Assembly (NCBI RefSeq): GCF_002006995.1
Contig: NZ_MRUL01000019.1
Location: forward strand, 1 to 64,000
Length of the DNA: 64,000 nucleotides
Origin: Izhakiella australiensis
Lineage (GTDB): Bacteria > Pseudomonadota > Gammaproteobacteria > Enterobacterales > Enterobacteriaceae
Direction of reading: 5' to 3'
Position 1 is the first letter of the stretch. Every line of letters begins with the position of its first letter. A program made the translations under genes and the position numbers. This document shows positions 39,652 to 48,020 of the stretch, in pieces. The notes beneath the pieces are model-generated. The model was not told the origin of the DNA and ran no database searches. It was given only the letters and a program-made list of their open reading frames with translations.

Positions 39652-40167
39652 TTATAAATCAAGCAGTCGCTCTTCAAGCGCTTCTGCCTGGGTGCGCAGT
39701 TTAGCGATAAAACGTAGCTTACGCACGCTATCGGCAGCCTGAGTCCAGTCTTGCTGCATCAGCTGGTCGCGCATTTGGTTATGGCGGGGCGCCGACATAC
39801 CGTCAAGCCGCTGCATAAAATCGTACAGCGCCGCTTCATCCTGCTGCTGTTCAATGGTTTCCAGCTCTTCACGCATCGTCAGCTGCTCGACTAAGAAGTC
39901 GGTATCACGCAGCGTATGCTGTTCATTATCGATATCGATGCCGTTCAGGCTGAGTAGATATTCAGCGCGCGGCAGCGGCTTCTTCAGCGCCTGATAGGCT
40001 TGATTAATGGTCGCTGCCTGCTGTACCGCCTGCAAGCGCTCTTTTTCCGGGCGACTGGCAAAGCGATCGGGATGGAACTGGCGCTGCAGCTCCTGAAAAC
40101 GGGTAGTCAGCTGACCACTGTCGATTTCGAACGACAGCGGCAAGCCAAATAATGAGAAGTAATCCAT
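39652..40167 (-). CDS. hscB: Co-chaperone HscB
   Basis: J-domain protein that brings IscU to HscA and stimulates its ATPase. The N-terminal J domain has the essential HPD tripeptide ([16 protein letters not shown] near residue 32). The C-terminal three-helix IscU-binding region covers about 90-171. 171 residues as in E. coli. Starts 77 bp after iscA. Confidence 0.97.
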   Translation of the reverse strand: MDYFSLFGLPLSFEIDSGQLTTRFQELQRQFHPDRFASRPEKERLQAVQQAATINQAYQALKKPLPRAEYLLSLNGIDIDNEQHTLRDTDFLVEQLTMREELETIEQQQDEAALYDFMQRLDGMSAPRHNQMRDQLMQQDWTQAADSVRKLRFIAKLRTQAEALEERLLDL

Positions 40168-40244
40168 AGCAGGCTCAAAAACGCAGTTTCAGCATCAGAT
40201 AAATCGCTCCGGATAACCGGAACGATAGAGAACGACGGGTTTCG

Positions 40245-40568
40245 TCAGACGTTAAAGCTCTCACCGCAGCCACATTCGTCTTTCATGTTGGGATTATTGA
40301 ATTTGAAGCCTTCATTTAATCCCTCTTTAACGAAATCAAGCTCGGTGCCATCAAGATAAACCAGACTTTTACCGTCGATGATTACCTTGACGCCTTTATC
40401 TTCGAAAACTTTATCTTCAGGCCGCACTTCATCAACGAATTCCAACACGTAAGCCATGCCGGAACAGCCGGATGTGCGCACGCCGAGACGCAGACCAACA
40501 CCTTTGCCACGGTTTAGCAGAAACGCGTTCACGCGGGTCGCTGCCGTGTCGCTTAATGTAATCGACAT
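40245..40568 (-). CDS. iscA: Iron-sulfur assembly protein IscA
   Basis: A-type carrier that accepts and delivers Fe-S clusters (especially 4Fe-4S) or iron. The three conserved cysteines are visible: one in [16 protein letters not shown] (C35) and two in the C-terminal CGCGESF (C99 and C101). 107 residues, the E. coli length. It lies 15 bp after iscU. Confidence 0.97.
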   Translation of the reverse strand: MSITLSDTAATRVNAFLLNRGKGVGLRLGVRTSGCSGMAYVLEFVDEVRPEDKVFEDKGVKVIIDGKSLVYLDGTELDFVKEGLNEGFKFNNPNMKDECGCGESFNV

Positions 40569-40583
40569 CTGTCAGCCTCCTGA

Positions 40584-40970
40584 TTAGCCAGCGTTCTTTT
40601 TACTCTTGTAATCCGCCACCGCCGCTTTAATGGCATCTTCTGCCAGAATAGAGCAATGAATTTTTACCGGCGGCAGCTCAAGCTCTTCGGCAATTGCCAT
40701 ATTAGTTATGCTTTGCGCCTCATCCAGCGACTTCCCTTTTACCCACTCGGTAATCAGCGAGCTGGAGGCGATAGCGGAACCGCAGCCGTACGTTTTAAAA
40801 CGCGCGTCTTCGATGATACCCGCCGCATTAACCTTAATTTGCAGCTTCATCACGTCACCACAGGCGGGCGCACCGACCATGCCGCTGCCGATAGAGGGAT
40901 CGCTGTTGTCAAAAGAACCTACGTTGCGCGGATTCTCGTAATGATCGATAACTTTTTCGCTGTAAGCCAT
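40584..40970 (-). CDS. iscU: Fe-S cluster scaffold IscU
   Basis: Scaffold on which IscS-derived sulfur and iron are built into a cluster. The three ligand cysteines are in VGAPACGDVMKLQ (C37), KTYGCGSAIASSS (C63) and HCSILAEDAI (C106). The HscA-binding loop LPPVKIH (LPPVK) is intact at about 99-103. 128 residues as in E. coli. It follows iscS by 24 bp. Confidence 0.98.
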   Translation of the reverse strand: MAYSEKVIDHYENPRNVGSFDNSDPSIGSGMVGAPACGDVMKLQIKVNAAGIIEDARFKTYGCGSAIASSSLITEWVKGKSLDEAQSITNMAIAEELELPPVKIHCSILAEDAIKAAVADYKSKKNAG

Positions 40971-40994
40971 TGTCCTGTCTCCTGATGCCTGAAA

Positions 40995-42209
40995 TTAATG
41001 ATGTGCCCATTCGATAGCGTTGAGATCGACGCCGGCTTTAAACATCTCCCACAGCGGGGAAAGGTCGCGCAGACGACCGATAGACTTGTGTACCAGGTCA
41101 ATGGCGTAGTCGATCTCTTCTTCGGTGGTAAAACGCCCGAGGGAGAAGCGGATAGAGCTGTGTGCCAGCTCATCGTTCATGCCCAGGGCGCGCAGCACAT
41201 AGGAAGGTTCCAGGCTGGCTGAAGTACAGGCTGAGCCGGAGGAAACGGCCAGGTCTTTCAGCGCCATGATCAGGGACTCACCTTCAACATAATTGAAGCT
41301 GACATTAAGGATGTTCGGCGCGCCTTTTTCCAGGTCGCCGTTCAGATAAACCTCTTCGATATCTTTCAGGCCATGCCACAGGCGGTCGCGCAAGGTACGC
41401 AGCCGGGCGACTTCGCTGGTCATCTCTTCTTTCGCGATACGATAGGCTTCACCCATACCGACGATCTGGTGGACCGGCAGCGTGCCTGAGCGCATACCAC
41501 GTTCATGACCGCCGCCGTGGATTTGAGCCTCCAGACGAATGCGCGGCTTACGGCGCACATAAAGGCCGCCGATACCTTTCGGCCCGTAAATTTTATGGCC
41601 GGAGAAAGACATCAGATCCACCGGCAATTCCGCCAGATTAATCGGCAGCTTACCGACGCTCTGCGTGGCATCCACGTGAAAAATAATACCGCGCGCGCGG
41701 CACAGCTCGCCAATCGCGTTGATGTCCTGCACCACGCCGATTTCGTTATTCACGTGCATAATGGAAACCAGCACGGTATCGTCGCGCACCGCGGCTTCTA
41801 AAGCCCGCAGATCGACAATACCGTTGCTTTGCGGCGCAAGATAGGTCACTTCAAACCCTTCGCGCTCCAGCTGACGGCAGGTATCCAGCACCGCTTTATG
41901 TTCGGTTTTGCAGGTGATGATGTGCTTGCCTTTCTTTTGATAGAAAGTGGCTGCACCTTTGATAGCCAGATTGTCCGACTCGGTGGCGCCTGAGGTAAAT
42001 ACGATTTCACGCGGGTCGGCGCCGATCAGCTCAGCAATCTGATTACGTGCGATATCGACCGCCTCTTCCGCCTGCCAGCCAAAGCGGTGGGAACGGGAAG
42101 CGGGATTACCAAAGGTGCCATCAAGGGTGAGAAATTGCATCATCTTCTCGGCCACGCGCACATCCACCGGCGTCGTTGCGGAGTAGTCCAGATAAATCGG
42201 TAATTTCAT
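40995..42209 (-). CDS. iscS: Cysteine desulfurase IscS
   Basis: PLP enzyme that removes sulfur from cysteine and supplies it to IscU, to tRNA thiolation and to other acceptors. The active cysteine is C328 in [12 protein letters not shown]. The PLP lysine is in [13 protein letters not shown]. 404 residues as in E. coli. An 88-bp gap containing a GC-rich hairpin separates it from iscR; in E. coli the equivalent gap is where RyhB-dependent decay of the iscSUA part stops. Confidence 0.98.
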   Translation of the reverse strand: MKLPIYLDYSATTPVDVRVAEKMMQFLTLDGTFGNPASRSHRFGWQAEEAVDIARNQIAELIGADPREIVFTSGATESDNLAIKGAATFYQKKGKHIITCKTEHKAVLDTCRQLEREGFEVTYLAPQSNGIVDLRALEAAVRDDTVLVSIMHVNNEIGVVQDINAIGELCRARGIIFHVDATQSVGKLPINLAELPVDLMSFSGHKIYGPKGIGGLYVRRKPRIRLEAQIHGGGHERGMRSGTLPVHQIVGMGEAYRIAKEEMTSEVARLRTLRDRLWHGLKDIEEVYLNGDLEKGAPNILNVSFNYVEGESLIMALKDLAVSSGSACTSASLEPSYVLRALGMNDELAHSSIRFSLGRFTTEEEIDYAIDLVHKSIGRLRDLSPLWEMFKAGVDLNAIEWAHH

Positions 42210-42260
42210 TGCTCTTAAACTCCGTACATCACTTCAAAACGTATCAATATTTATTATTTC

Positions 42261-42280
42261 GCCCGGCATCTGGGCCGGGC
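42261..42280 (-). promoter_or_regulatory. Hairpin in the iscR-iscS intercistronic region
   Basis: GCCCGGC and GCCGGGC form a perfect 7-bp stem with a 6-nt loop. On the mRNA it would sit between iscR and iscS and could shield the iscR message when the distal part is degraded, as known for E. coli. No RyhB pairing was tested. Confidence 0.5.
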
Positions 42281-42297
42281 TGATGTAATCAGTAACT

Positions 42298-42798
42298 TCA
42301 GGCGCGCAGATTATTAACAGTAATGGTTTCCTGCAGGCGTCCTTTCGGAGCAATACGGCGGGTTTCATTGTTCTGGCGATCGGCAACGTCGAGAATTTCC
42401 TGATTATTAACCAGTTCGGCCAGGGTGATGTTATTGAGAAAATCGCTGATGCGTTCGCTCAAATCACGCCATAGTACGTGGGTCAGGCAGCGCTCGCCGC
42501 CCTGGCAGCCCTCTTTGCCCTGGCATTTAGTCGCGTCAACGGACTCATCGACGGCGGTAATAACCGCGCCAACAGCGATTTCACCGGCGCCGCGACCAAG
42601 CAGATAGCCGCCACCGGGACCACGCACGCTGGCTACCAGGCCATTTTTGCGTAGGCGCGAGAACAGTTGCTCAAGATAAGAGAGTGAAATGCCCTGGCGT
42701 TCAGAGATGTCGGCCAGCGGCACCGGACCTTCATGGGAATGCAGCGCAACGTCAAGCATTGCGGTAACGGCATAGCGTCCTTTGGAAGTCAGTCTCAT
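42298..42798 (-). CDS. iscR: Fe-S-sensing regulator IscR
   Basis: Rrf2-family transcription factor carrying a 2Fe-2S cluster. Holo-IscR represses the isc operon (type 1 sites) and apo-IscR controls type 2 targets such as suf. The winged helix ([18 protein letters not shown] through [20 protein letters not shown]) and the cysteines C92, C98 and C104 ([14 protein letters not shown]) are intact. The ATG chosen gives 166 residues ([11 protein letters not shown]), close to E. coli IscR (162); the C-terminal tail differs. An upstream in-frame ATG would add 27 residues absent from the family. Confidence 0.97.
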   Translation of the reverse strand: MRLTSKGRYAVTAMLDVALHSHEGPVPLADISERQGISLSYLEQLFSRLRKNGLVASVRGPGGGYLLGRGAGEIAVGAVITAVDESVDATKCQGKEGCQGGERCLTHVLWRDLSERISDFLNNITLAELVNNQEILDVADRQNNETRRIAPKGRLQETITVNNLRA

Positions 42799-42849
42799 AA
42801 TATTTTCGCAACCTCGGTGATGTCCCGGATGGGCGTGATTAATGGACGA

Positions 42850-42879
42850 CAGTCTGACATTCCTGAGTGTTTTGGTCAA
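42850..42879 (-). promoter_or_regulatory. iscR operon promoter
   Basis: On the minus strand TTGACC (-35, 42874-42879), a 17-bp spacer, and CAGACT preceded by TG (extended -10, around 42851-42856). The same arrangement, with the -35 inside an IscR site, is known for the E. coli iscR promoter. Confidence 0.5.
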
Positions 42880-42933
42880 CTATTTAACCGAGTAAAACAC
42901 TCAACTATTTAACCTGGTGAAATAGTCAACTAT
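42874..42933. promoter_or_regulatory. Three IscR half-sites with 25-bp period
   Basis: GGTCAACTAT (42874-42883), ACTCAACTAT (42899-42908) and AGTCAACTAT (42924-42933) recur exactly every 25 bp. They match the right half of the type 1 IscR motif (AGTCRRSTAT) at 9, 9 and 10 of 10 positions; the opposite halves are weaker. The nearest copy covers the -35 element, and the farthest overlaps the trmJ stop codon. Feedback repression of iscRSUA-hscBA-fdx by holo-IscR is expected. Confidence 0.75.
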
Positions 42934-43655
42934 TCGCGGTCTTTTTTGGCAAACGAAGCCAGCATACCGCGCAGAATATTCAGCTCGTCACGCTCCGGTC
43001 GTGCGCGGGTAAAGAGCCGTCGCAGCTTGCTCATCACCTGCCCTGGATTAGCGGCGCGGATGAAACCGCTTTGCAACATCATCTGCTCCAGGTGCTGATA
43101 AAAGCGCTCCAGATCGTCAACCAGCGGATAAGGCGACTCTTCCCAGGCTGGCTGCGCCTGCTGCTGCGCCGCGAGCCAGGCCATACGTACCTCATAGCTG
43201 ATAACCTGCACCGCCATGGCGAGATTCAGCGAGCTGTATTCGGGATTGGCATGAATGGATACGTGGTAGTGACACTTTTGCAGCTCATCGTTGGTTAAGC
43301 CAACGCGCTCACGGCCAAACACCAACGCCACCGGCGCCTGCTGCGCTTCCTGCACGCTTTTAATGCCACACTCGCGAGAATCAAGCATCGGCCACGGCAG
43401 CGAGCGCGATCGGGCGCTGGTACCTACCACCAGGCTGCAACCGGCAATTGCATCATCAAGATTATCAACGATCTTTGCCGCGCCAATCACGTCGCTGGCC
43501 CCGGCAGCCAGAGAAATTGCCTGAGAGTCAGGTTTCACCAGCGGATTAACCAGATAAAGATTGGTTAAGCCCATGGTCTTCATTGCGCGCGCAACAGAGC
43601 CCATATTGCCAGTGTGAGAGGTTTCCACCAGCACGATACGAATGTTTTCCAGCAT
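42930..43655 (-). CDS. trmJ: tRNA (cytidine/uridine-2'-O-)-methyltransferase TrmJ
   Basis: SPOUT-class methyltransferase that 2'-O-methylates position 32 of several tRNAs. SAM-binding knot elements are seen as [19 protein letters not shown] and [17 protein letters not shown]; the N-terminal catalytic segment is [19 protein letters not shown] with the conserved Asn and Arg. The ATG chosen gives 241 residues ([14 protein letters not shown]); an upstream ATG would add 18 residues without homologues. It lies directly upstream of the isc promoter, with its stop inside an IscR site. Confidence 0.96.
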   Translation of the reverse strand: MLENIRIVLVETSHTGNMGSVARAMKTMGLTNLYLVNPLVKPDSQAISLAAGASDVIGAAKIVDNLDDAIAGCSLVVGTSARSRSLPWPMLDSRECGIKSVQEAQQAPVALVFGRERVGLTNDELQKCHYHVSIHANPEYSSLNLAMAVQVISYEVRMAWLAAQQQAQPAWEESPYPLVDDLERFYQHLEQMMLQSGFIRAANPGQVMSKLRRLFTRARPERDELNILRGMLASFAKKDRE

Positions 43656-43702
43656 AGTCTTCAGCAGATATGAGAAATAATCGGCGCATCGTAACATAAA
43701 AC

Positions 43703-43731
43703 AGGACATGTTCCGAACGCGCTGCTATACT
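43703..43731 (+). promoter_or_regulatory. Candidate suhB promoter
   Basis: AGGACA (-35, 4 of 6), a 17-bp spacer and TATACT (-10, 5 of 6). It would give a leader of about 340 nt that includes the ERIC-like element and boxA. Confidence 0.4.
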
Positions 43732-43874
43732 TTGCCGCGGTAAATTTCGCCGATTGCGCAGCCGGACGGTTTTAATACCGGGCATACGCAACTAAGCTGG
43801 CTGAATCAACAGACACACAGACTCCCTGATTTTCGCGTAACGCGCATATGACAAATCCTGTCGTCGGATTCTGT

Positions 43875-43903
43875 GCAGCCAGCACCGCTTCGGTGTGAAA
43901 GAT
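43875..43903 (+). repeat. Partial copy of the ERIC-like right end
   Basis: GCAGCCAGCACCGCTTCGG... to GAAAGAT repeats, at 26 of 29 bases, the stretch at 44005-44033, in the same orientation. It directly precedes the larger ERIC-like element, as if an older copy was interrupted or duplicated. Confidence 0.6.
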
Positions 43904-44035
43904 ACAACCCGTTTATTTTTGCGGACAGATTGCGCCCCGTAGCAAGGCGGCAAGAAAAATCAGCCGTAGGAGCATACACCAGTATGTGACTACGGGGATA
44001 TTACGCAGCCAACACCGCTACGGCGTGAAAGATGT
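43901..44035 (+). repeat. ERIC-like intergenic repeat (IRU) upstream of suhB
   Basis: About 135 bp with the ordered landmarks of an ERIC element: GGCGGCAAG, then an imperfect palindrome CCGTAGGAGCATAC ... GTATGTGACTACGG (43964-43996), matching the ERIC core CCCCAGGAGCTTAC/GTAAGTGACTGGGG, then GCAGCCAACACCGC, matching ERIC GCAGCCAACGCAGC, and TGAAAGATG. Assigned from memory of the ERIC consensus. It lies in the presumed suhB leader, non-coding. Such elements are known from intergenic regions of Enterobacterales. Confidence 0.75.
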
Positions 44036-44045
44036 CAGCAAAAAC

Positions 44046-44056
44046 GTTCTTTAACA
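44046..44056 (+). promoter_or_regulatory. boxA in the suhB leader
   Basis: GTTCTTTAACA matches the rRNA boxA GCTCTTTAACA at 10 of 11 bases and ends 24 bp before the suhB ATG. In E. coli the suhB leader contains a boxA through which the Nus factors, including SuhB itself, autoregulate by blocking translation and promoting Rho termination. The position here fits that mechanism. Confidence 0.75.
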
Positions 44057-44080
44057 TTCAGCGAGTGAGAGACTCCCACC

Positions 44081-44884
44081 ATGCATCCAATGCTCAACAT
44101 TGCCGTGCGCGCTGCGCGCAAAGCCGGAAACGTCATTGCCAGAAGTTATGAAACGCCTGACGCCGTTGAAACCAGCCAGAAAGGCAGTAATGACTTTGTT
44201 ACTAATGTTGACCATGAAGCGGAACGCCAGATTATTGAGGTGATCCGCAAATCTTATCCCCAGCACACCATCATCACCGAAGAAAGCGGTGAACTGGCAG
44301 CACAGGATCAGGATATACAGTGGGTAATCGATCCGCTGGATGGCACAACCAACTTCATTAAACGTCTGCCCCACTTCTCCGTTTCTATCGCCGTGCGCGT
44401 CAAAGGCCGCACTGAAGTAGGCGTGGTTTACGATCCCATGCGTAACGAGCTGTTCAGCGCCGTTCGCGGCCAGGGCGCTCAGCTGAATGGGTATCGCCTG
44501 CGCGGCAGCAGCGCGCGCGATCTGGATGGCACTATTCTGGCTACCGGCTTCCCGTTCAAAGTGCGTCAGCATACCCAAAGCTATATGAATGTTGTCAGTA
44601 AGCTCTTCACCCAGTGCGCAGATTTTCGCCGCACCGGTTCAGCGGCGCTGGATCTGGCTTATGTCGCCGCCGGACGCGTTGACGGCTTCTTTGAAATCGG
44701 CCTGAAGCCCTGGGATTTTGCTGCCGGTGAACTGCTGGTGCGCGAAGCTGGCGGTCTGGTCACCGATTTTACCGGCGGTCATAATTTCATCACCTCCGGC
44801 AACCTGGTGGCGGGCAATCCGCGCGTAGTGAAATCGCTACTGGCAAATATGCGTGATGAGTTAAGCGACGCGCTGAAACGCTAA
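44081..44884 (+). CDS. suhB: SuhB, inositol-1-monophosphatase and Nus factor
   Basis: Magnesium-dependent inositol monophosphatase fold; in E. coli it also acts as a subunit of the rRNA antitermination complex with NusA, B, E and G. Phosphatase motifs are intact: EESGE (near residue 67), WVIDPLDGTTNFIKRLP (near 81) and the C-terminal GLKPWDFAAGELLVREAGG. 267 residues as in E. coli. Ribosome site GAGTGAGAGA. It is monocistronic here, ended by a strong bidirectional terminator. Confidence 0.97.
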   Translation: MHPMLNIAVRAARKAGNVIARSYETPDAVETSQKGSNDFVTNVDHEAERQIIEVIRKSYPQHTIITEESGELAAQDQDIQWVIDPLDGTTNFIKRLPHFSVSIAVRVKGRTEVGVVYDPMRNELFSAVRGQGAQLNGYRLRGSSARDLDGTILATGFPFKVRQHTQSYMNVVSKLFTQCADFRRTGSAALDLAYVAAGRVDGFFEIGLKPWDFAAGELLVREAGGLVTDFTGGHNFITSGNLVAGNPRVVKSLLANMRDELSDALKR

Positions 44885-44902
44885 TTTTTTACTTATCTCT
44901 TT

Positions 44903-44940
44903 ATCCCCCCACAGGGCAACCTGCGGGGGGATTTTTTTTA
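44903..44940. terminator. Bidirectional terminator between suhB and the NicO gene
   Basis: Stem of CCCCCC/GGGGGG with AGG/CCT near the loop, followed on the plus strand by ATTTTTTTTATTT and preceded by A-rich sequence on the other side. It lies 18 bp past the suhB stop and directly after the stop of the converging gene. Confidence 0.88.
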
Positions 44941-44941
44941 T

Positions 44942-45928
44942 TTAAAACATCGGCCGGATACCGTTAGAGGCCATCGGCTGCGCCGAGAGCCAGAGAACGC
45001 TGGCGGCAATGATCAGCAGCGCGCCCCCCAGCAAGCCCAGACAGGCGACGAAAACCGGTTGAGGCGATGCCGCTTTTTTGCTGAGCCTTATCGCCAGCGC
45101 CCGCGAACTTTGCACCAGCAGCGCCAAAGAAGACACGGTAAGCGCCGTACCAACGGCCATCACTAACGCGGAAATGACGCCCCACCAGTAGACATTCACC
45201 ACTTTGGCAAACAGCAGCATCATAATGGCGCCGGAACAGGGACGCAGCCCCATCGACAGCACCACCAGCACTTTGGTTTTCAGGGTGACAGCCTGCGCCA
45301 GCTGCGCTGAATCTGGTACGTGCTGGTGGCCGCAACCGCAATCGGCATGGTGTATATGACCGGATTGGTGGCTTGCAATACGCTGAAATCGCACCGGGCG
45401 TAGCGCCCGCTGCAGACGCTTCAGTGCCTTAAAGCACAGAAGCACGCCCAGCAGGCCGACCAGTAAATAGCTGCCTTTCTCCAGCCAGAAGCTGCTGATA
45501 TGCAGCTGGCGCGAAGAGAGCTGTAAAATGCCCAGCATCAGCGTGACCAGAAATATTGCCACGCAGCCCTGAACCAACGCGGCGGCAAACGTCAGCTGCA
45601 GGCTGCTTTTCAGGCGGGTAGGATGCGTGGCGAGAAACGCGCCAATCACCACTTTGCCATGGCCGGGTCCAAGCGCGTGCAGAACGCCATATACCAGGCT
45701 AAAACCCACCAACGCCATGCCGGCCTGTCGCCGGTGAGCAGCAAGCTGCTGCAATAACACGGCCATTTGCTGATTCAGGCCGCGCTGCCATTGCATACTT
45801 TGCAGCAATATTTGTGGCCAGAAATACCATAGCGCTGCTATCAACAGCGCCAGGATAGCTGCCGTCAGCAGCAGAGGCCAGCGCCTGACGGCGGGCACTT
45901 GAGGTTTTGCATTCAGGATCACTGACAT
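44942..45928 (-). CDS. NicO-family metal transporter, ZevB-like
   Basis: Inner-membrane protein of the nickel/cobalt (NicO/RcnA) family, 328 residues with about seven hydrophobic segments. The family motif is clear in YGVLHALGPGHGKVVIGAFLATHP near residue 88 and GLRPCSGAIMMLLFAKV near residue 232. A histidine- and cysteine-rich cytoplasmic loop (HQSGHIHHADCGCGHQH) lies between, fit for metal binding. It overlaps by 10 bp the DUF1007 gene. In Haemophilus influenzae the equivalent pair ZevA/ZevB supports zinc acquisition; other members export Ni or Co. Direction and metal are therefore uncertain; the Zur-like box upstream of the pair favours zinc. Confidence 0.82.
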   Translation of the reverse strand: MSVILNAKPQVPAVRRWPLLLTAAILALLIAALWYFWPQILLQSMQWQRGLNQQMAVLLQQLAAHRRQAGMALVGFSLVYGVLHALGPGHGKVVIGAFLATHPTRLKSSLQLTFAAALVQGCVAIFLVTLMLGILQLSSRQLHISSFWLEKGSYLLVGLLGVLLCFKALKRLQRALRPVRFQRIASHQSGHIHHADCGCGHQHVPDSAQLAQAVTLKTKVLVVLSMGLRPCSGAIMMLLFAKVVNVYWWGVISALVMAVGTALTVSSLALLVQSSRALAIRLSKKAASPQPVFVACLGLLGGALLIIAASVLWLSAQPMASNGIRPMF

Positions 45929-46560
45929 GTCAGCGTCACCGTCTGGGCGAACTGTCGGCCAAGATCCATATCCGCTGGCGGCGCATCGGCTTTATCCAGC
46001 GAAAGGGCATAGTTTTTCAACGCTGTATTGGCCTCCGGGGTGTGCAAATCAAAACGGCAGCGATTTTTCAGCGCGTCAGGTAATGTCAGGTCATCGGGCT
46101 TATCGTAATACATATCAACAAAGTAGGTCGGGTCGAAAGTCAAAAACTTGTATTGCTGTCCGGCCAGCGGCTGCGGCTTCGCCAGCGGCAAAATAAAGGC
46201 CAGTACCGCTTTAGCACCCTGGCGGTACAGCCGGTATTCCGGCGGAAGGTTATCAAACTTTACCGGCTTGCCCTGGTGCCAGAACTCGCTGAAGTAGTGC
46301 TGCCCCAGCACATTCGCCATCACCTCTGCCGCCAGCTTTTTCCATACAACCGAATCAGGTTTAGCGTTGCCGGCATCGTACAGCAAATCAGCAGAAGTAA
46401 TCTCGTCCATAGTCCAGATCATACTTAGCCCGGTCAGCCGATCGTCTTTTACCACCGGCGTGGTTTTAATCGCGATAAAGCTGTGCGGATGCGCCTGCGC
46501 CGTCTGCGAAAATCCTGCCAGTGTTAAAAGAAGGACAAAAATAACGTTATAATATAACAA
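45919..46560 (-). CDS. DUF1007 periplasmic protein, ZevA-like
   Basis: Predicted periplasmic zinc-binding partner of the transporter next to it. A hydrophobic signal peptide (VIFVLLLTLAGFSQTAQA) is followed at once by HPHSFIAIKT, the His-containing N-terminus typical of the family after cleavage; later conserved blocks are LTFDPTYFVDMYYD and CRFDLHTPE. No ATG fits. I chose TTG because AAAGGTGG lies 8 bp before it, giving 213 residues; a GTG four codons upstream (46572) has no ribosome site. An in-frame stop lies 20 bp above that. A Zur-like palindrome overlaps the first codons. Confidence 0.8.
   Translation of the reverse strand: MLYYNVIFVLLLTLAGFSQTAQAHPHSFIAIKTTPVVKDDRLTGLSMIWTMDEITSADLLYDAGNAKPDSVVWKKLAAEVMANVLGQHYFSEFWHQGKPVKFDNLPPEYRLYRQGAKAVLAFILPLAKPQPLAGQQYKFLTFDPTYFVDMYYDKPDDLTLPDALKNRCRFDLHTPEANTALKNYALSLDKADAPPADMDLGRQFAQTVTLTCQ
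46546..46558. promoter_or_regulatory. Zur-like operator over the DUF1007 start
   Basis: GTTATAATATAAC equals the 13-base core of the enterobacterial Zur consensus (GTTATANTATAAC). The flanking bases agree less well. It lies over codons 2-5 of the DUF1007 gene rather than upstream of it, which is unusual. Zinc-dependent repression of the pair is inferred. Confidence 0.5.
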
Positions 46561-46696
46561 ATGCAATTCCACCTTTAGCCAGTAGACTTTTTATGTGACC
46601 GGACCTGAAAGCCGGAAAAAAAGTCACGCGCGTTATATTTCATAATGCCGATACCCCGCTATTCTTAGCCTTGACATTACTTACTGGAATAACGCG

Positions 46697-47959
46697 ATGA
46701 GTTTATCCGAGGTGGAAATCACTTCGTTTTCCAGTCCACAACGCCGCTGCCATTTGCTTTTGCTGTTTTATCTTCCCGGCTATCGCGTGACGCTGGACTC
46801 TCTCAGTCAGGTTAATCACAGCGATCAACAGGCCACACGGCAAGATATTACGGAGGTCGGCAGAGAAATCCAGCGTTACCATAAGCTTGAAGTACAAGAG
46901 GATGTCTCAGGCGTCTGGCGACTGCAAGGCGAAGAGCTGAATAAACGTTTGTGCCTGTTGCACTGGCTACGCCGCGCGCTGCGCCTGTCGCCTGATTTTG
47001 TGCGTCAACATTTTGCCGCTGGTTTACGCCAGCACCTCGCCGCTCAGCGAACAGAAAAAGCCCTGTATGATGAACATAATCTGCAGGCGCTGCTTCGTCA
47101 TTGCGCGCAGCAGCTAAACCGCAGCTTTTCGCCACGCGACAGCCAGTTTCTGCAGCTATTTTTGCAGTATTGCCTGTGCGCCACCGACAATGTGACCCTT
47201 AGCGAACAGCAAACCCAATGGCTACAATCCAAACCGGAATGGCAGATTGGCCGCCAGGTGATGCACTGCTGGCATAAACGTCGCACGTCCCTTGCCGACG
47301 ATGGTCCTTTTATTGCCCTGTTATTCAGCCTGATATATGCGCCGCAAATTAGTCAGGTTAATCACCAAAACGAGCGGCGACTGAACCTGGCGATTAGCGC
47401 ACTGACCGCCCGCTTCCAACAGCTGTCAGGGATGCATTTTAGCGATCAAAGCGGCCTGCAGGCGCAGCTCTATACCCATCTGTCCCAGGCGCTGGACAGA
47501 GTGATATTCGATATTGGTATTGATGACAGCCTGGCGGAAGAAATCACCGCGCTTTATCCGCGGCTGCTAAGAACAACGCAGCAAGCGCTAAGCTCTTTCG
47601 AACGCGACTTCAGCATTCGCTTTTGCCATGAAGAGGTCAGTCTGGTCGCGGTAATCTTTGGCGCCTGGCTGATGCAGGAAAATACGCTACAGGAAAAGCA
47701 GGTGCTGCTGTTAACCGGCAGGGATGAGGTTCTGGAAAAGCAGGTAGAACAGCAGCTGCGCGAACTCACGCTACTGCCTTTGAATATTAAGCATCTTGAC
47801 GTTCAGCTCTGGCAACGTCAGGGGGCGCCTGAAGGCATTGCGCTGGTCGTTTCACCCTACGCTACGGCGCTACCGCTCTACTCTCCGCCGTTAATCCATG
47901 CGGAACTGCCGCTGAGCGATTATCACCAGCAGCGGATCCGCGCGCTGCTGGAGGCCTGA
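46697..47959 (+). CDS. csiE: CsiE, stationary-phase-inducible PRD protein
   Basis: Protein resembling antiterminator and activator proteins of the BglG/LevR group, with an N-terminal winged-helix-like part (CHLLLLFYLPGYRVTLDSLSQ) and PTS-regulation-domain helices (QALDRVIFDIGIDDSLAEEITALYPRLLRT region). 420 residues (E. coli CsiE 426). In E. coli csiE is induced by carbon starvation through sigma-S and CRP; no target is known. Divergent from the DUF1007 gene. A GGAA ribosome site precedes the ATG. Confidence 0.9.
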   Translation: MSLSEVEITSFSSPQRRCHLLLLFYLPGYRVTLDSLSQVNHSDQQATRQDITEVGREIQRYHKLEVQEDVSGVWRLQGEELNKRLCLLHWLRRALRLSPDFVRQHFAAGLRQHLAAQRTEKALYDEHNLQALLRHCAQQLNRSFSPRDSQFLQLFLQYCLCATDNVTLSEQQTQWLQSKPEWQIGRQVMHCWHKRRTSLADDGPFIALLFSLIYAPQISQVNHQNERRLNLAISALTARFQQLSGMHFSDQSGLQAQLYTHLSQALDRVIFDIGIDDSLAEEITALYPRLLRTTQQALSSFERDFSIRFCHEEVSLVAVIFGAWLMQENTLQEKQVLLLTGRDEVLEKQVEQQLRELTLLPLNIKHLDVQLWQRQGAPEGIALVVSPYATALPLYSPPLIHAELPLSDYHQQRIRALLEA

Positions 47960-47964
47960 TAAAT

Positions 47965-47998
47965 AACAACAGGGCGCCTTCGCAGGCGCCCTGTTGTT
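47965..47998. terminator. Bidirectional terminator between csiE and glyA
   Basis: AACAACAGGGCGCCT and its exact complement form a 15-bp stem around TCGC. It lies 6 bp after the csiE stop and 23 bp beyond the glyA stop, serving both converging genes. The T tract is short. Confidence 0.8.
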
Positions 47999-48020
47999 AG
48001 CGACAGGCTAACGGGTACGA

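Noticed and set aside
46671..46676. TTGACA as a -35 of csiE
   Set aside because: A -10 at the right distance would fall on the start codon, so this cannot be the csiE promoter.
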